Under the pieces are notes generated by a model. It saw only the letters and a program-made list of their open reading frames with translations, had not been told where the DNA came from and did no database searches. Source: Aquabacterium sp. (GTDB taxonomy: Bacteria > Pseudomonadota > Gammaproteobacteria > Burkholderiales > Burkholderiaceae_C). From it: a stretch of DNA of 5,611 bases. The DNA is taken from assembly GCA_030654555.1 (NCBI GenBank), contig JAURXG010000508.1:1-5611 (forward strand), in the 5' to 3' direction. Position numbers and translations under genes: made by a program. Positions 1 through 5,611 of this stretch are shown here, one piece after another; the first letter of the stretch is position 1; every line of letters starts with the position of its first letter.

Positions 1-1
1 C

Positions 2-916
2 GCGGCGGCGGCGGCCGAGCCGCTGCCCGTCGTCGTCGATCTCGACATCGGCGACGACATCGACGACAGCTTTGCGCTGGCGCTGCTGCTGGCCAGCCCG
101 CGCCTGCAGCTGCTGGGCATCAGCACCTCCTGGGGCGACACGGCGTTGCGTGTGCGTCTGGTGCACCGGCTGCTGCGCGAGACCGGCCAGGCCGGCATCC
201 CGGTGTTCGAGGGCGTGGCCACGCCCAGCACCACGCTGTTCTCGCAGGCGCGCTGGGCCACCGGTCCGTCGGGCAGGCCGCCGGCGCCGCTGACGCCGGC
301 CGATGGCCGGTCGGTGGACGCGCTTCTGCAACTGGCCCGCCGCCAGCCCGGCCAGGTCACGCTGCTGGCGCTGGGCCCACTGACCAACCTGGCGGCCGCA
401 ATCGACCGCGATCCACAGGGTTTCCGGCTGTTCAAGCAGGTGGTGATGATGGGCGGCTCGGTGCGCGCGGGCTACGGCCAGTCCGACTACCGCCCGCCGC
501 GGCCGCCCGACCGCGAGTACAACATCGTGTCCGATCCCGCCGCGGCGCAGAGCCTGTTCGCCAGCGGCGTGCCCATCGTGATGATGCCGCTGGACGCCAC
601 GCTGGTGCGGCTCGACGACCAGCGCCGCGCGGCGCTGTTCAGCCAGGGCTCGGCCATGACCGACGCGCTGGCCCTGATGTACCTGCAGTGGACGCATGGC
701 GGGCAACCCTGGGCCAGCGCCACGCCCACGCTGTTCGACGTGGTGCCGGTGGCCTGGCTGCTGAATCCGCAGCGCTGCCCGACCACGCCGCTGCGCATCG
801 AGGTCAGCGATGCCGGCGACACCCGGGAGGTGGCCGGTGCGCCGAATGCCCAGGTGTGCCTGAGCGTCGACAAGACCGCCGTGCTCAAGGACCTGATGCA
901 GGCGCTGCTGCGCTGA
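2..916 (+). CDS. Nucleoside hydrolase (IunH-type), 5'-truncated by the window edge
   Basis: The 304 visible residues belong to the inosine/uridine-preferring nucleoside hydrolase family, whose members cleave the N-glycosidic bond of ribonucleosides to give ribose and a base using a bound calcium ion. The reading frame is open from base 2 and ends in TGA at 914-916; the true start lies outside the window. Visible motifs (numbered from base 2) are an N-terminal Asp cluster (D13, D15, D18, D19, D21, D22), GPLTNL at 125-130, MMGG at 149-152, an E172-Y-N174 pair matching the family's substrate-binding Glu/Asn, D178, PLDAT at 196-200, and D246 matching the C-terminal metal Asp. Two differences from the classical enzyme stand out. 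The Asp cluster is two residues longer (DIGDDIDD instead of DPGxDD), and the residue before D246 is Phe245 where protozoan IU-NH has a catalytic His. The AAAAEP run at the left edge could be the end of a signal peptide, suggesting export, but this cannot be confirmed. Family assignment is firm; substrate is unknown. Confidence 0.9.
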   Translation, partial: AAAAAEPLPVVVDLDIGDDIDDSFALALLLASPRLQLLGISTSWGDTALRVRLVHRLLRETGQAGIPVFEGVATPSTTLFSQARWATGPSGRPPAPLTPADGRSVDALLQLARRQPGQVTLLALGPLTNLAAAIDRDPQGFRLFKQVVMMGGSVRAGYGQSDYRPPRPPDREYNIVSDPAAAQSLFASGVPIVMMPLDATLVRLDDQRRAALFSQGSAMTDALALMYLQWTHGGQPWASATPTLFDVVPVAWLLNPQRCPTTPLRIEVSDAGDTREVAGAPNAQVCLSVDKTAVLKDLMQALLR

Positions 917-918
917 GC

Positions 919-938
919 CTGGCCCGCTGACGGGCCGG
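919..938. terminator. Hairpin between convergent genes, possible bidirectional terminator
   Basis: GGCCCG (921-926) and CGGGCC (931-936) form a perfect 6-bp stem around the loop CTGA. A U-G pair (920/937) and a C-G pair (919/938) extend it to 8 bp. It begins two bases after the nucleoside hydrolase stop codon and lies 11 bases past the stop of the leftward lipoprotein gene, where a shared terminator would be expected. There is no T-tract on either strand, so it is not a classical intrinsic terminator. A competing 5-bp stem (GGCCG 933-937 with CGGCC 943-947) overlaps it. In such GC-rich DNA short hairpins arise easily by chance. Confidence 0.35.
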
Positions 939-949
939 AGGTCGGCCGG

Positions 950-1168
950 TCAGCTGCCCGGCGTGGCCAGGTCGATGGTCTTCTCGATCACCTTGCCGGT
1001 GACCTTGACCCCGGTTGATACCACCGCGCCGGTGACGCTGATCGCCGCGCCGGCCGCGGCACCCGCCACGGTCACCACCGCACAGCCGCTGCCCGCCAGC
1101 GCGGCGGCCAGCAGGCCGGCCAGCGTGGCAGGGCGGATCCAGGCAGCGCGGCGGTGAGAGGTCGTCAT
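950..1168 (-). CDS. Very small Gly/Ala/Val-rich lipoprotein, function unknown
   Basis: This is a 72-residue predicted lipoprotein. It has a basic N-terminus (residues 1-12 with H5, R6, R7, R12), a hydrophobic stretch at about 14-27, and a lipobox-like GSGC ending at Cys29, followed by Ala30, which would favour the outer membrane under the Lol rule. The mature part (30-72) is almost entirely Val, Ala, Gly, Thr and Ser, with repeating V-T-G/A-x-V units near 31-60, then a short charged tail containing K61 region residues E62 and K63. The -3 position of the lipobox is Gly rather than the usual Leu, so lipidation is likely but not certain. The start was chosen because ATG at 1168-1166 overlaps the upstream gene's TGA (ATGA) and an AGGAGA lies 10 bases before it. 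A longer open frame continues upstream without a stop, but it is only the shadow of the membrane-protein gene. I recall similar short CAVVTVAGA-type hypothetical proteins from Burkholderiales; no function is known to me. Confidence 0.75.
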   Translation of the reverse strand: MTTSHRRAAWIRPATLAGLLAAALAGSGCAVVTVAGAAAGAAISVTGAVVSTGVKVTGKVIEKTIDLATPGS

Positions 1169-1986
1169 GGCGAGAGTGTCTCCTGGTCGGCGCCAAAGGT
1201 ATCGGCAAAACTGAACCACAAAGAGACGTAGAACGCGGCCGAGAAGACTAGGCCGATCGGCAGCGTCAGCAGCCCCATCAGCTGCCGCGTGCCGGTGAGC
1301 AGCGCCACCATCGACACCAGGCCGCCCACCGCCACCATCGCCGCCAGCCAGCCCAGCAGGTAGACGGTGAAGGCGCCACGCGTGCGCCACAGCGCCACGG
1401 TGCTGGAGAACAGCGCCTGCAACGCACTCTGGCCACCCCAGTGCACCAGCGCCGGCGCATGCCAGAACGGCACCGACAGCAGGCCGGCCAGCCCCAGGCG
1501 CACCACCATGCCCTGCACCAGCCGCGGGTCGGCCAGGATGGCATCCAGCGCCGGCGACGGCTTGCCGTCGCTGCTGCTCTGCGCCATCTCGCGCTGCAGG
1601 TCGTCGAACAGGCCGCCGTCCACCCAGTCGGCCAGCGTGATCACCACCAGCGTGCCCAGTGCATAACCCGCGCACAGCAGCCACTGGGCCTTGCGTTGCT
1701 GGCGGTCGGGATGGCGCAGGCCGTCGGCCAGCTGGCCCACGTGCACCGGCCCGCCGGCCAGCGCGCTGCGGCTGGCCACCATGAAACCCAGGCTCAGCAT
1801 CGGCAGCAGCGCCATGCCCAGCGGCCCGCCCAGCACCGGCACCACCACCATCAGCAGCAGCACGCTGAACAGGAAGAAGACGAACAGGCCCACGAAGGCC
1901 AGCGGGCGGCGCGCCCACAGCTGCAGCCCCTTGCGCAGCCAGGACCAGCCCTGGCGCGGTGCTACCGGATGAAGTCGAAGTCCCAT
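1165..1986 (-). CDS. BPSS1780-type multi-pass inner-membrane protein
   Basis: This 273-residue integral membrane protein resembles the family annotated in Burkholderiales as 'BPSS1780 family membrane protein', whose function is unknown. The N-terminus has the characteristic short amphipathic lead with a P-A/x-R-Q-G-W motif (residues 8-14) and a second basic Trp-rich stretch (W16-R27). Hydrophobic segments follow at about 29-50, 52-72, 101-120, 157-178, 205-230 and 235-260, so five or six transmembrane helices are likely. A polar loop at about 121-155 (rich in D, S, Q) separates the two halves. The start ATG at 1986 is the first in-frame candidate: no ATG, GTG or TTG occurs upstream in this frame as far as the thrB stop. 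No good Shine-Dalgarno precedes it. The gene follows thrB by 63 bases in the same direction and overlaps the next gene by ATGA. Family assignment is from remembered sequence features; membrane topology is read directly from the sequence. Confidence 0.8.
   Translation of the reverse strand: MGLRLHPVAPRQGWSWLRKGLQLWARRPLAFVGLFVFFLFSVLLLMVVVPVLGGPLGMALLPMLSLGFMVASRSALAGGPVHVGQLADGLRHPDRQQRKAQWLLCAGYALGTLVVITLADWVDGGLFDDLQREMAQSSSDGKPSPALDAILADPRLVQGMVVRLGLAGLLSVPFWHAPALVHWGGQSALQALFSSTVALWRTRGAFTVYLLGWLAAMVAVGGLVSMVALLTGTRQLMGLLTLPIGLVFSAAFYVSLWFSFADTFGADQETLSP
1179..1184 (-). promoter_or_regulatory. Ribosome binding site (AGGAGA) of the small lipoprotein
   Basis: AGGAGA on the minus strand (TCTCCT on the plus strand) ends 10 bases before the ATG at 1168-1166. 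It lies inside the last codons of the membrane-protein gene. It is the clearest Shine-Dalgarno sequence before any start in this window and decides the start of the small lipoprotein. Confidence 0.6.
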
Positions 1987-2049
1987 GCGTGCGGTGGAGG
2001 CGGTGGTGTGCGGTTGGAAACGGGATCGGGCGCGCTGGCGTGGGGCCGC

Positions 2050-3030
2050 TCAGCGCGAGGGATGCCAGGGCGTGGTGATGCGCGCGCGCAGCACGCGCTC
2101 GAAGTGGCCCGGGTCCTTGGGCTCGAGCAGTGCGGCCGCGCGCGGCAGGTGCCAGTCGCCCAGCCGCGACAGCCAGAAGCGCAGCGCGGCCGCGCGCAGC
2201 AGGGCCGGCATCAGTCGCACCTCACCCGGTGTCAACGGCCGCACCTGTTCGTAGGCCTGCACCAGCGCCTGGGCCCGCGGCTCGTCGAGCGCGGCATCGT
2301 CGGCGTTCAGGCACCAGTCGTTCAGGCACACGGCCAGGTCGTAGGCGAAGGTGTCGATGCCGGCGAAGTAGAAGTCGAAGGCGCCGGTGAGCTTCTCGTG
2401 GCCGGGCAGGCCGTCGAACAGCACGTTGTCGCAGAACAGGTCGGCATGCACGGCCCCGCGTGGCAGCACGGCATGGGCGCGCGAGGCGGCCACCTGCTGC
2501 TGGAAGGCCAGCTCCTCGTCGAGCAGGCGACGTTGTTCGGCATCGAGAAAGCGGCGCACAGCCGGGGCCATCGTCAGCCACCAGGACAGCCCCCGCAGGT
2601 TGGGCTGCTTGAGCGGGAAGTCGGCCACCGCCAGGTGCATGCCGGCCAGCAGGCGGCCCAGCTGCGCGCAGTGGTGCAGGTCGGGCGCCAGCTGGTGGTG
2701 GCCGGGCAGGCGCGTCACCAGCGCCGCGGGCTTGCCGGCCACCTGGTGCAGGATCTGGCCGCCGGCATCGGCGCGTGGCTCGGGCACCGGCAGGCCACGC
2801 TGCGCCAGGTGCTGCATCAGCCGCAGGTAGAAGGGCAACTGCTCGGCGGTGAGCCGCTCGAACAGCGTCAGCACCCATTCGTGGGTGGTGTCACCACGGC
2901 GGGTGGTGACGAAGTAGTTGGTGTTCTCGATGCCCGCGCCGATGCCCTTCAGCGCGACCAGGTCGCCCGCGTCCAGGCGCGCGGTCAGCGCGCCGGCCTC
3001 GGCGGCCGAGACTTCGGTGAAGACTGCCAT
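2050..3030 (-). CDS. thrB: Homoserine kinase, APH-fold type
   Basis: Homoserine kinase phosphorylates L-homoserine with ATP to O-phospho-L-homoserine, the step before threonine synthase in threonine biosynthesis; it is cytosolic. At 326 residues it is near the usual length for the aminoglycoside phosphotransferase/choline-kinase-fold form found in Pseudomonas and Burkholderiales, which is unrelated to the GHMP-type ThrB of E. coli. Key features are the MAVFT start, a nucleotide-loop motif with GIENTNYF at 33-40, the Brenner motif HADLFCDN at 195-202 (catalytic Asp197, metal-binding Asn202) and DFYFAG at 219-224, where Asp219 is the second metal ligand. A conserved-looking C-terminal helical region follows (RFWLSRL at 284-290). 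The ATG at 3030-3028 lies 10 bases after the stop of the DUF2782 gene, so the two are probably one transcript; no strong Shine-Dalgarno is visible. All expected catalytic residues are present. The other threonine genes are not in this window. Confidence 0.95.
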   Translation of the reverse strand: MAVFTEVSAAEAGALTARLDAGDLVALKGIGAGIENTNYFVTTRRGDTTHEWVLTLFERLTAEQLPFYLRLMQHLAQRGLPVPEPRADAGGQILHQVAGKPAALVTRLPGHHQLAPDLHHCAQLGRLLAGMHLAVADFPLKQPNLRGLSWWLTMAPAVRRFLDAEQRRLLDEELAFQQQVAASRAHAVLPRGAVHADLFCDNVLFDGLPGHEKLTGAFDFYFAGIDTFAYDLAVCLNDWCLNADDAALDEPRAQALVQAYEQVRPLTPGEVRLMPALLRAAALRFWLSRLGDWHLPRAAALLEPKDPGHFERVLRARITTPWHPSR

Positions 3031-3040
3031 CGTCGCCGGA

Positions 3041-3346
3041 TCAGAAGCTCAGCACCGGCCACACCCGCTGGCCCGTGCCGTCGCGCGCCTTGGACGGATC
3101 GCTGCCGCCCGCGGCCGGCGTGATCTGATAGCGCGGGGCGCTGCTGTCCTTGGGGTCGACGGTGATGCGCTGGGTCTGGCCGCGCACACGCAGTTCGGTG
3201 ATGCGCACCTGGTCGTCTTCCCGCACCAGGTTCTGCACCGCCGGCGCCCCCGCATGGGCCGCGGCATCGCGCAGCGGGCCGTTGGCACAGCCGCCCAGCA
3301 GGCACAGGCCCAGCGCGGCGGTGGCGACATGCATCAGGATCTTCAT
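3041..3346 (-). CDS. DUF2782-type small lipoprotein
   Basis: This is a 101-residue predicted lipoprotein upstream of thrB. Residues 1-20 form a short signal with a good lipobox, LGGC, ending at Cys20; Ala21 follows, consistent with outer-membrane sorting. The mature domain (about 44-78) has alternating short strands, D-Q-V-R-I-T-E-L-R-V-R-G-Q-T-Q-R-I-T-V, then P-K and an aromatic Y73, matching my recollection of DUF2782 ('R-V-x-G-x...V-P-K'). The tail ends in RVWPVLSF (94-101), which I recall as typical of the betaproteobacterial versions. Proteins of this family commonly sit between polA and thrB, as here; their role is unknown. The start ATG at 3346-3344 is the longest sensible one; a second ATG at residue 5 is possible. 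No Shine-Dalgarno is visible before either. It is the first gene of the leftward run, facing polA across a divergent gap. Confidence 0.78.
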   Translation of the reverse strand: MKILMHVATAALGLCLLGGCANGPLRDAAAHAGAPAVQNLVREDDQVRITELRVRGQTQRITVDPKDSSAPRYQITPAAGGSDPSKARDGTGQRVWPVLSF

Positions 3347-3421
3347 GGCGTGATTCTAGGCGGCGGGTGGTGATCGGCCGGATGCACCATGCCCGCGATA
3401 TTCGCGACCACAATCATGGCC
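3347..3421. promoter_or_regulatory. Divergent promoter region between the thrB run and polA
   Basis: About 70 bases separate the leftward DUF2782 start from the rightward polA start, so the promoters for both directions should lie here or inside the gene ends. On the minus strand TAGAAT (plus-strand 3353-3358) matches the sigma-70 -10 consensus at five of six positions, but no acceptable -35 sits 16-18 bases upstream. On the plus strand the most AT-rich stretch, GATATT at 3397-3402, is a weak -10 candidate without a clear -35. The existence of a divergent control region is inferred from gene order; the exact elements are uncertain. Confidence 0.45.
3394..3406. repeat. 13-bp palindrome in the divergent gap
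   Basis: CGCGA and TCGCG form perfect 5-bp inverted arms around the centre TAT. The element lies 9 bases before the first possible close-in ATG of polA (3416) and 15 bases before the preferred one (3422), and covers the only AT-rich island on the polA side of the gap. It could be an operator half-site pair or a small RNA hairpin near the polA ribosome entry region. Short arms make chance a real possibility. Confidence 0.4.
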
Positions 3422-5611
3422 ATGAGCGACACCCACCCCGCCTCCCTGCCCACGCTGCTGCTGGTCGACGGCTCCAGCTACCTGTACCGCGCCTACCACG
3501 CGATGCCCGATCTGCGGGGGCCCGACGGCTTCCCGACCGGCGCCATCCACGGCATGGTGGCGATGATGAAGCGCCTGCGCGAGCAGGTCATCGGCAGCGG
3601 GCCCGGCGGCCATGCGGCCTGCGTGTTCGACGCCTCGGGCCCCACCTTCCGCGACGCCTGGTACGACCAGTACAAGGCCCAGCGCGCGCCGATGCCCGAC
3701 GACCTGCGCGCCCAGATCCCGGCCATCCACGAGGTGGTGCGCCTGCTGGGCTGGCCGGTGCTGGAGGTGCCCGGCATCGAGGCCGACGACGCCATCGGCA
3801 CCCTGGCGCGGGTGGGCGCGGCCGCCGGCCACCGGGTGATCATCTCCACCGGCGACAAGGACCTGGCGCAACTGGTGAATCAGCAGGTCACGCTGATCAA
3901 CACCATGAGCAACGAGCGGCTCGACATCGAGGGCGTGAAGGCCAAGTTCGGCGTGCCGCCCGAGCGCATCGTCGACTACCTCACGCTGGTGGGCGACACG
4001 GTGGACAACGTGCCGGGGGTCGAAAAAGTGGGCCCCAAGACCGCCGCCAAGTGGATCGCCGAGCACGGCTCGCTGGACGGCGTGATCGCCGCGGCCGCCG
4101 GCATCAAGGGCGCCGTGGGCGAGAACCTGCGCAAGGCACTCGACTGGCTGCCGCAGGGCCGGCGGCTGGTGACCGTGGTGACCGACTGCGACCTGTCGGG
4201 CCACCTGGCCGGCTGGCCGGGCGTGGAGGCGCTGGCGCTGCAGCCGGTGGACCAGGCGGGGCTGCTGGACTTCTACCAGCGCTTCGGCTTCAAGGCCTGG
4301 CGCAAGGAGCTGGAGACCGAGCTGGGCGTGGCGGTGGCGCCGGCGGCATCCTCGGCCAACCTGGGATTGTTCGACGGTGGTGACGCGACCACCGCGCCCG
4401 CGCCGCCCGACCACAGCGGCCTGGCGGGTGACTACGAAACCGTGCTCGACCGCGAGCGCCTGGCCCACTGGCTGGCCCGCTTGCGCGCCGCGCCGCTGGC
4501 CGCGCTGGACACCGAGACCGACAGCCTCGACCCGATGCGCGCGCGCATCGTCGGCATCAGCTTTGCGGTGCAGCCGGGCGAGGCGGCCTACGTGCCGCTG
4601 CGGCACGACTTTCCGGGCGCGCCCGACCAGCTGCCGTTCGACGAGGTGCTGGGCCTGCTGCAACCCTGGCTGGAAGACGCCGCCGCGCCCAAGGTGGGCC
4701 AGAACATCAAGTACGACACCCATGTGCTGGCCAACCACGGCATCACGGTGCGTGGCTGGCAGCACGACACGCTGCTGGAGAGTTATGTCTTCGAGGCCCA
4801 CCTGGGCCACAGCCTGGAGAAGCTGGCCGAGCGTCACCTGCACCGCAAGGGCCTGAGCTACGAGGAGCTGTGCGGCAAGGGCGTCAACCAGATCCCGTTC
4901 AGCCAGGTCGACCTGGAGCGTGCCACCCGCTACAGCGGCGAGGACAGCGAGATGACGCTGCAGGTGCACCAGACGCTCTTCCCGCGTCTTGCGGCAGTGC
5001 CGGGGCTGCTGCATGTCTACCGCGACATCGAGATGCCGGTGGCTATGCTGCTGCAGCGCATCGAGCGCCACGGCGTGCTGATCGACAGCGCCGTGCTGGC
5101 CCAGCAGAGCCAGCAGCTGGCCGAGCGCATGCTGCAGCTGGAGCAGCAGGCCTATGAGATCGCCGGCCAGCCGTTCAACCTGGGGTCACCCAAGCAGATC
5201 GGCGAGATCCTGTTCGTGCAGCTGGGCCTGCCGGTGAAGAAGAAGACCGCCAGCGGCGCGCCCAGCACCGATGAAGAAGTGCTGCAGGAGCTGGCGGCCG
5301 ACTACCCGCTGCCCGCGCGCATCCTTGAGCACCGCAGCCTGGCCAAGTTGAAGGGCACCTACACCGACAAGCTGCCGTTGATGGTCAACCCGGCCACCGG
5401 CCGCGTGCACACCAACTACGCGCAGGCGGTGGCGGTGACCGGCCGGCTGAGCAGCAACGACCCCAACCTGCAGAACATCCCCATCCGCACGGCCGAGGGC
5501 CGGCGTGTGCGCGAGGCCTTCATCGCCCCGCCGGGCCACGTGATCGTGTCGGCCGACTACTCGCAGATCGAGCTGCGCATCATGGCGCACATCAGCGGCG
5601 ACCCGGGCCTG
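3422..5611 (+). CDS. polA: DNA polymerase I, 3'-truncated by the window edge
   Basis: DNA polymerase I fills gaps and removes RNA primers during lagging-strand replication and excision repair. The frame is open from 3374 to the right edge, giving 730 residues of roughly 920-940 expected. The 5'-nuclease domain (about 10-300) carries its metal-binding acids: D16 in VDGSSYLYRAYH, D70, E120/D122/D123 (EADD), D145/D147 (STGDKD), and D192/D195 (GDTVDNVPG, followed by the helix-hairpin-helix). The proofreading domain is intact: D363 and E365 (DTET), N428/D432 (NIKYD), Y504/D508. In the polymerase domain GRLSS starts at 674 (R675, matching E. coli R668) and motif A DYSQIE at 712-717 (D712 matching D705). 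Motifs B and C lie beyond the edge. The start is ambiguous: ATG at 3422 gives MSDTHP, preferred because related proteins begin close to TLLLVDGSS; in-frame ATGs at 3416 and 3389 are alternatives. None has a recognisable Shine-Dalgarno. It is divergent from the thrB run. Confidence 0.95.
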   Translation, partial: MSDTHPASLPTLLLVDGSSYLYRAYHAMPDLRGPDGFPTGAIHGMVAMMKRLREQVIGSGPGGHAACVFDASGPTFRDAWYDQYKAQRAPMPDDLRAQIPAIHEVVRLLGWPVLEVPGIEADDAIGTLARVGAAAGHRVIISTGDKDLAQLVNQQVTLINTMSNERLDIEGVKAKFGVPPERIVDYLTLVGDTVDNVPGVEKVGPKTAAKWIAEHGSLDGVIAAAAGIKGAVGENLRKALDWLPQGRRLVTVVTDCDLSGHLAGWPGVEALALQPVDQAGLLDFYQRFGFKAWRKELETELGVAVAPAASSANLGLFDGGDATTAPAPPDHSGLAGDYETVLDRERLAHWLARLRAAPLAALDTETDSLDPMRARIVGISFAVQPGEAAYVPLRHDFPGAPDQLPFDEVLGLLQPWLEDAAAPKVGQNIKYDTHVLANHGITVRGWQHDTLLESYVFEAHLGHSLEKLAERHLHRKGLSYEELCGKGVNQIPFSQVDLERATRYSGEDSEMTLQVHQTLFPRLAAVPGLLHVYRDIEMPVAMLLQRIERHGVLIDSAVLAQQSQQLAERMLQLEQQAYEIAGQPFNLGSPKQIGEILFVQLGLPVKKKTASGAPSTDEEVLQELAADYPLPARILEHRSLAKLKGTYTDKLPLMVNPATGRVHTNYAQAVAVTGRLSSNDPNLQNIPIRTAEGRRVREAFIAPPGHVIVSADYSQIELRIMAHISGDPGL

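Noticed and set aside
1..16. GCG trinucleotide run at the left edge as a repeat tract
   Set aside because: It simply encodes a short Ala run in the nucleoside hydrolase frame and is only four to five units long.
950..1918. 322-residue minus-strand frame running through the membrane-protein gene into the small lipoprotein
   Set aside because: Only the last 72 residues look like protein. The upstream part is Gly/Ala/Arg-rich shadow sequence of the membrane-protein gene in another frame, so a fusion is not supported.
1987..2049. Gap between thrB and the membrane protein searched for a promoter, terminator or small gene
   Set aside because: I see no hairpin, no recognisable -10/-35 pair and no plausible start with a ribosome binding site in these 63 bases.
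1441..3123. 560-residue open frame on the plus strand opposite thrB and the membrane protein
   Set aside because: It spans two real genes and an intergenic gap on the other strand, is of low complexity (Gln, His, Arg, Ala) and contains no domain. It is a composition artefact.
3367..4383. 338-residue plus-strand frame inside polA
   Set aside because: It is one frame off the true polA reading frame and has the Arg/Gly/Ala-rich make-up of a GC shadow; the overlapping frame carries the polA motifs.
3356..5071. 571-residue open frame on the minus strand opposite polA
   Set aside because: It is rich in His, Gln, Val and Ala with no recognisable domain, and lies entirely antisense to a polA frame with all catalytic motifs. 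Long antisense open frames are expected in DNA this GC-rich because stop codons are rare.
5186..5590. 134-residue minus-strand frame opposite the polymerase domain
   Set aside because: Antisense to conserved polA sequence, with no start signal or domain.
1..5611. Search for CRISPR repeats, insertion-sequence ends, tRNA genes, toxin-antitoxin or defence genes
   Set aside because: No spaced direct repeats, no transposase motifs, no cloverleaf-like sequences and no matching proteins were seen. All well-supported genes look like chromosomal genes.

Overview
This is an ordinary-looking, very GC-rich chromosomal segment with densely packed genes. The gene content points to a betaproteobacterium of the order Burkholderiales, probably near Rubrivivax, Leptothrix or Ideonella. 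That placement rests on three things: the composition, an APH-fold homoserine kinase rather than the enteric GHMP type, and a BPSS1780-type membrane protein. It is an inference, since no rRNA or other strict marker is present.

Layout from left to right. (1) The 3' part of a nucleoside hydrolase gene runs rightwards from the left edge to 916; its beginning lies outside the window. (2) A 33-base convergent gap with a hairpin follows. (3) A leftward run of four genes covers 3346 down to 950, in the order: DUF2782-type lipoprotein (3346-3041), homoserine kinase thrB (3030-2050), BPSS1780-type multi-pass membrane protein (1986-1165) and a very small Gly/Ala/Val-rich lipoprotein (1168-950). The first two genes are 10 bases apart, the next two 63 bases apart, and the last two overlap by an ATGA. 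(4) A divergent gap of about 70 bases carries a 13-bp palindrome. (5) polA (DNA polymerase I) runs rightwards from about 3422 and is cut by the right edge just after polymerase motif A.

How the genes relate. thrB supplies the homoserine-to-threonine branch step. Its neighbours do not belong to that pathway. The polA / DUF2782 / thrB grouping is, from memory, a recurring neighbourhood in Beta- and Gammaproteobacteria (for example Pseudomonas), so it looks like ancestral synteny rather than a functional pathway. The membrane protein and the tiny lipoprotein are probably translated together. polA appears complete in its 5'-nuclease and proofreading domains.

I found no mobile element, CRISPR array, tRNA, rRNA or phage signature, and no convincing new multi-gene system. 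The items most worth a second look are the altered active site of the nucleoside hydrolase, the uncharacterised lipoprotein coupled to the BPSS1780-type protein, and the palindrome in the divergent promoter region.
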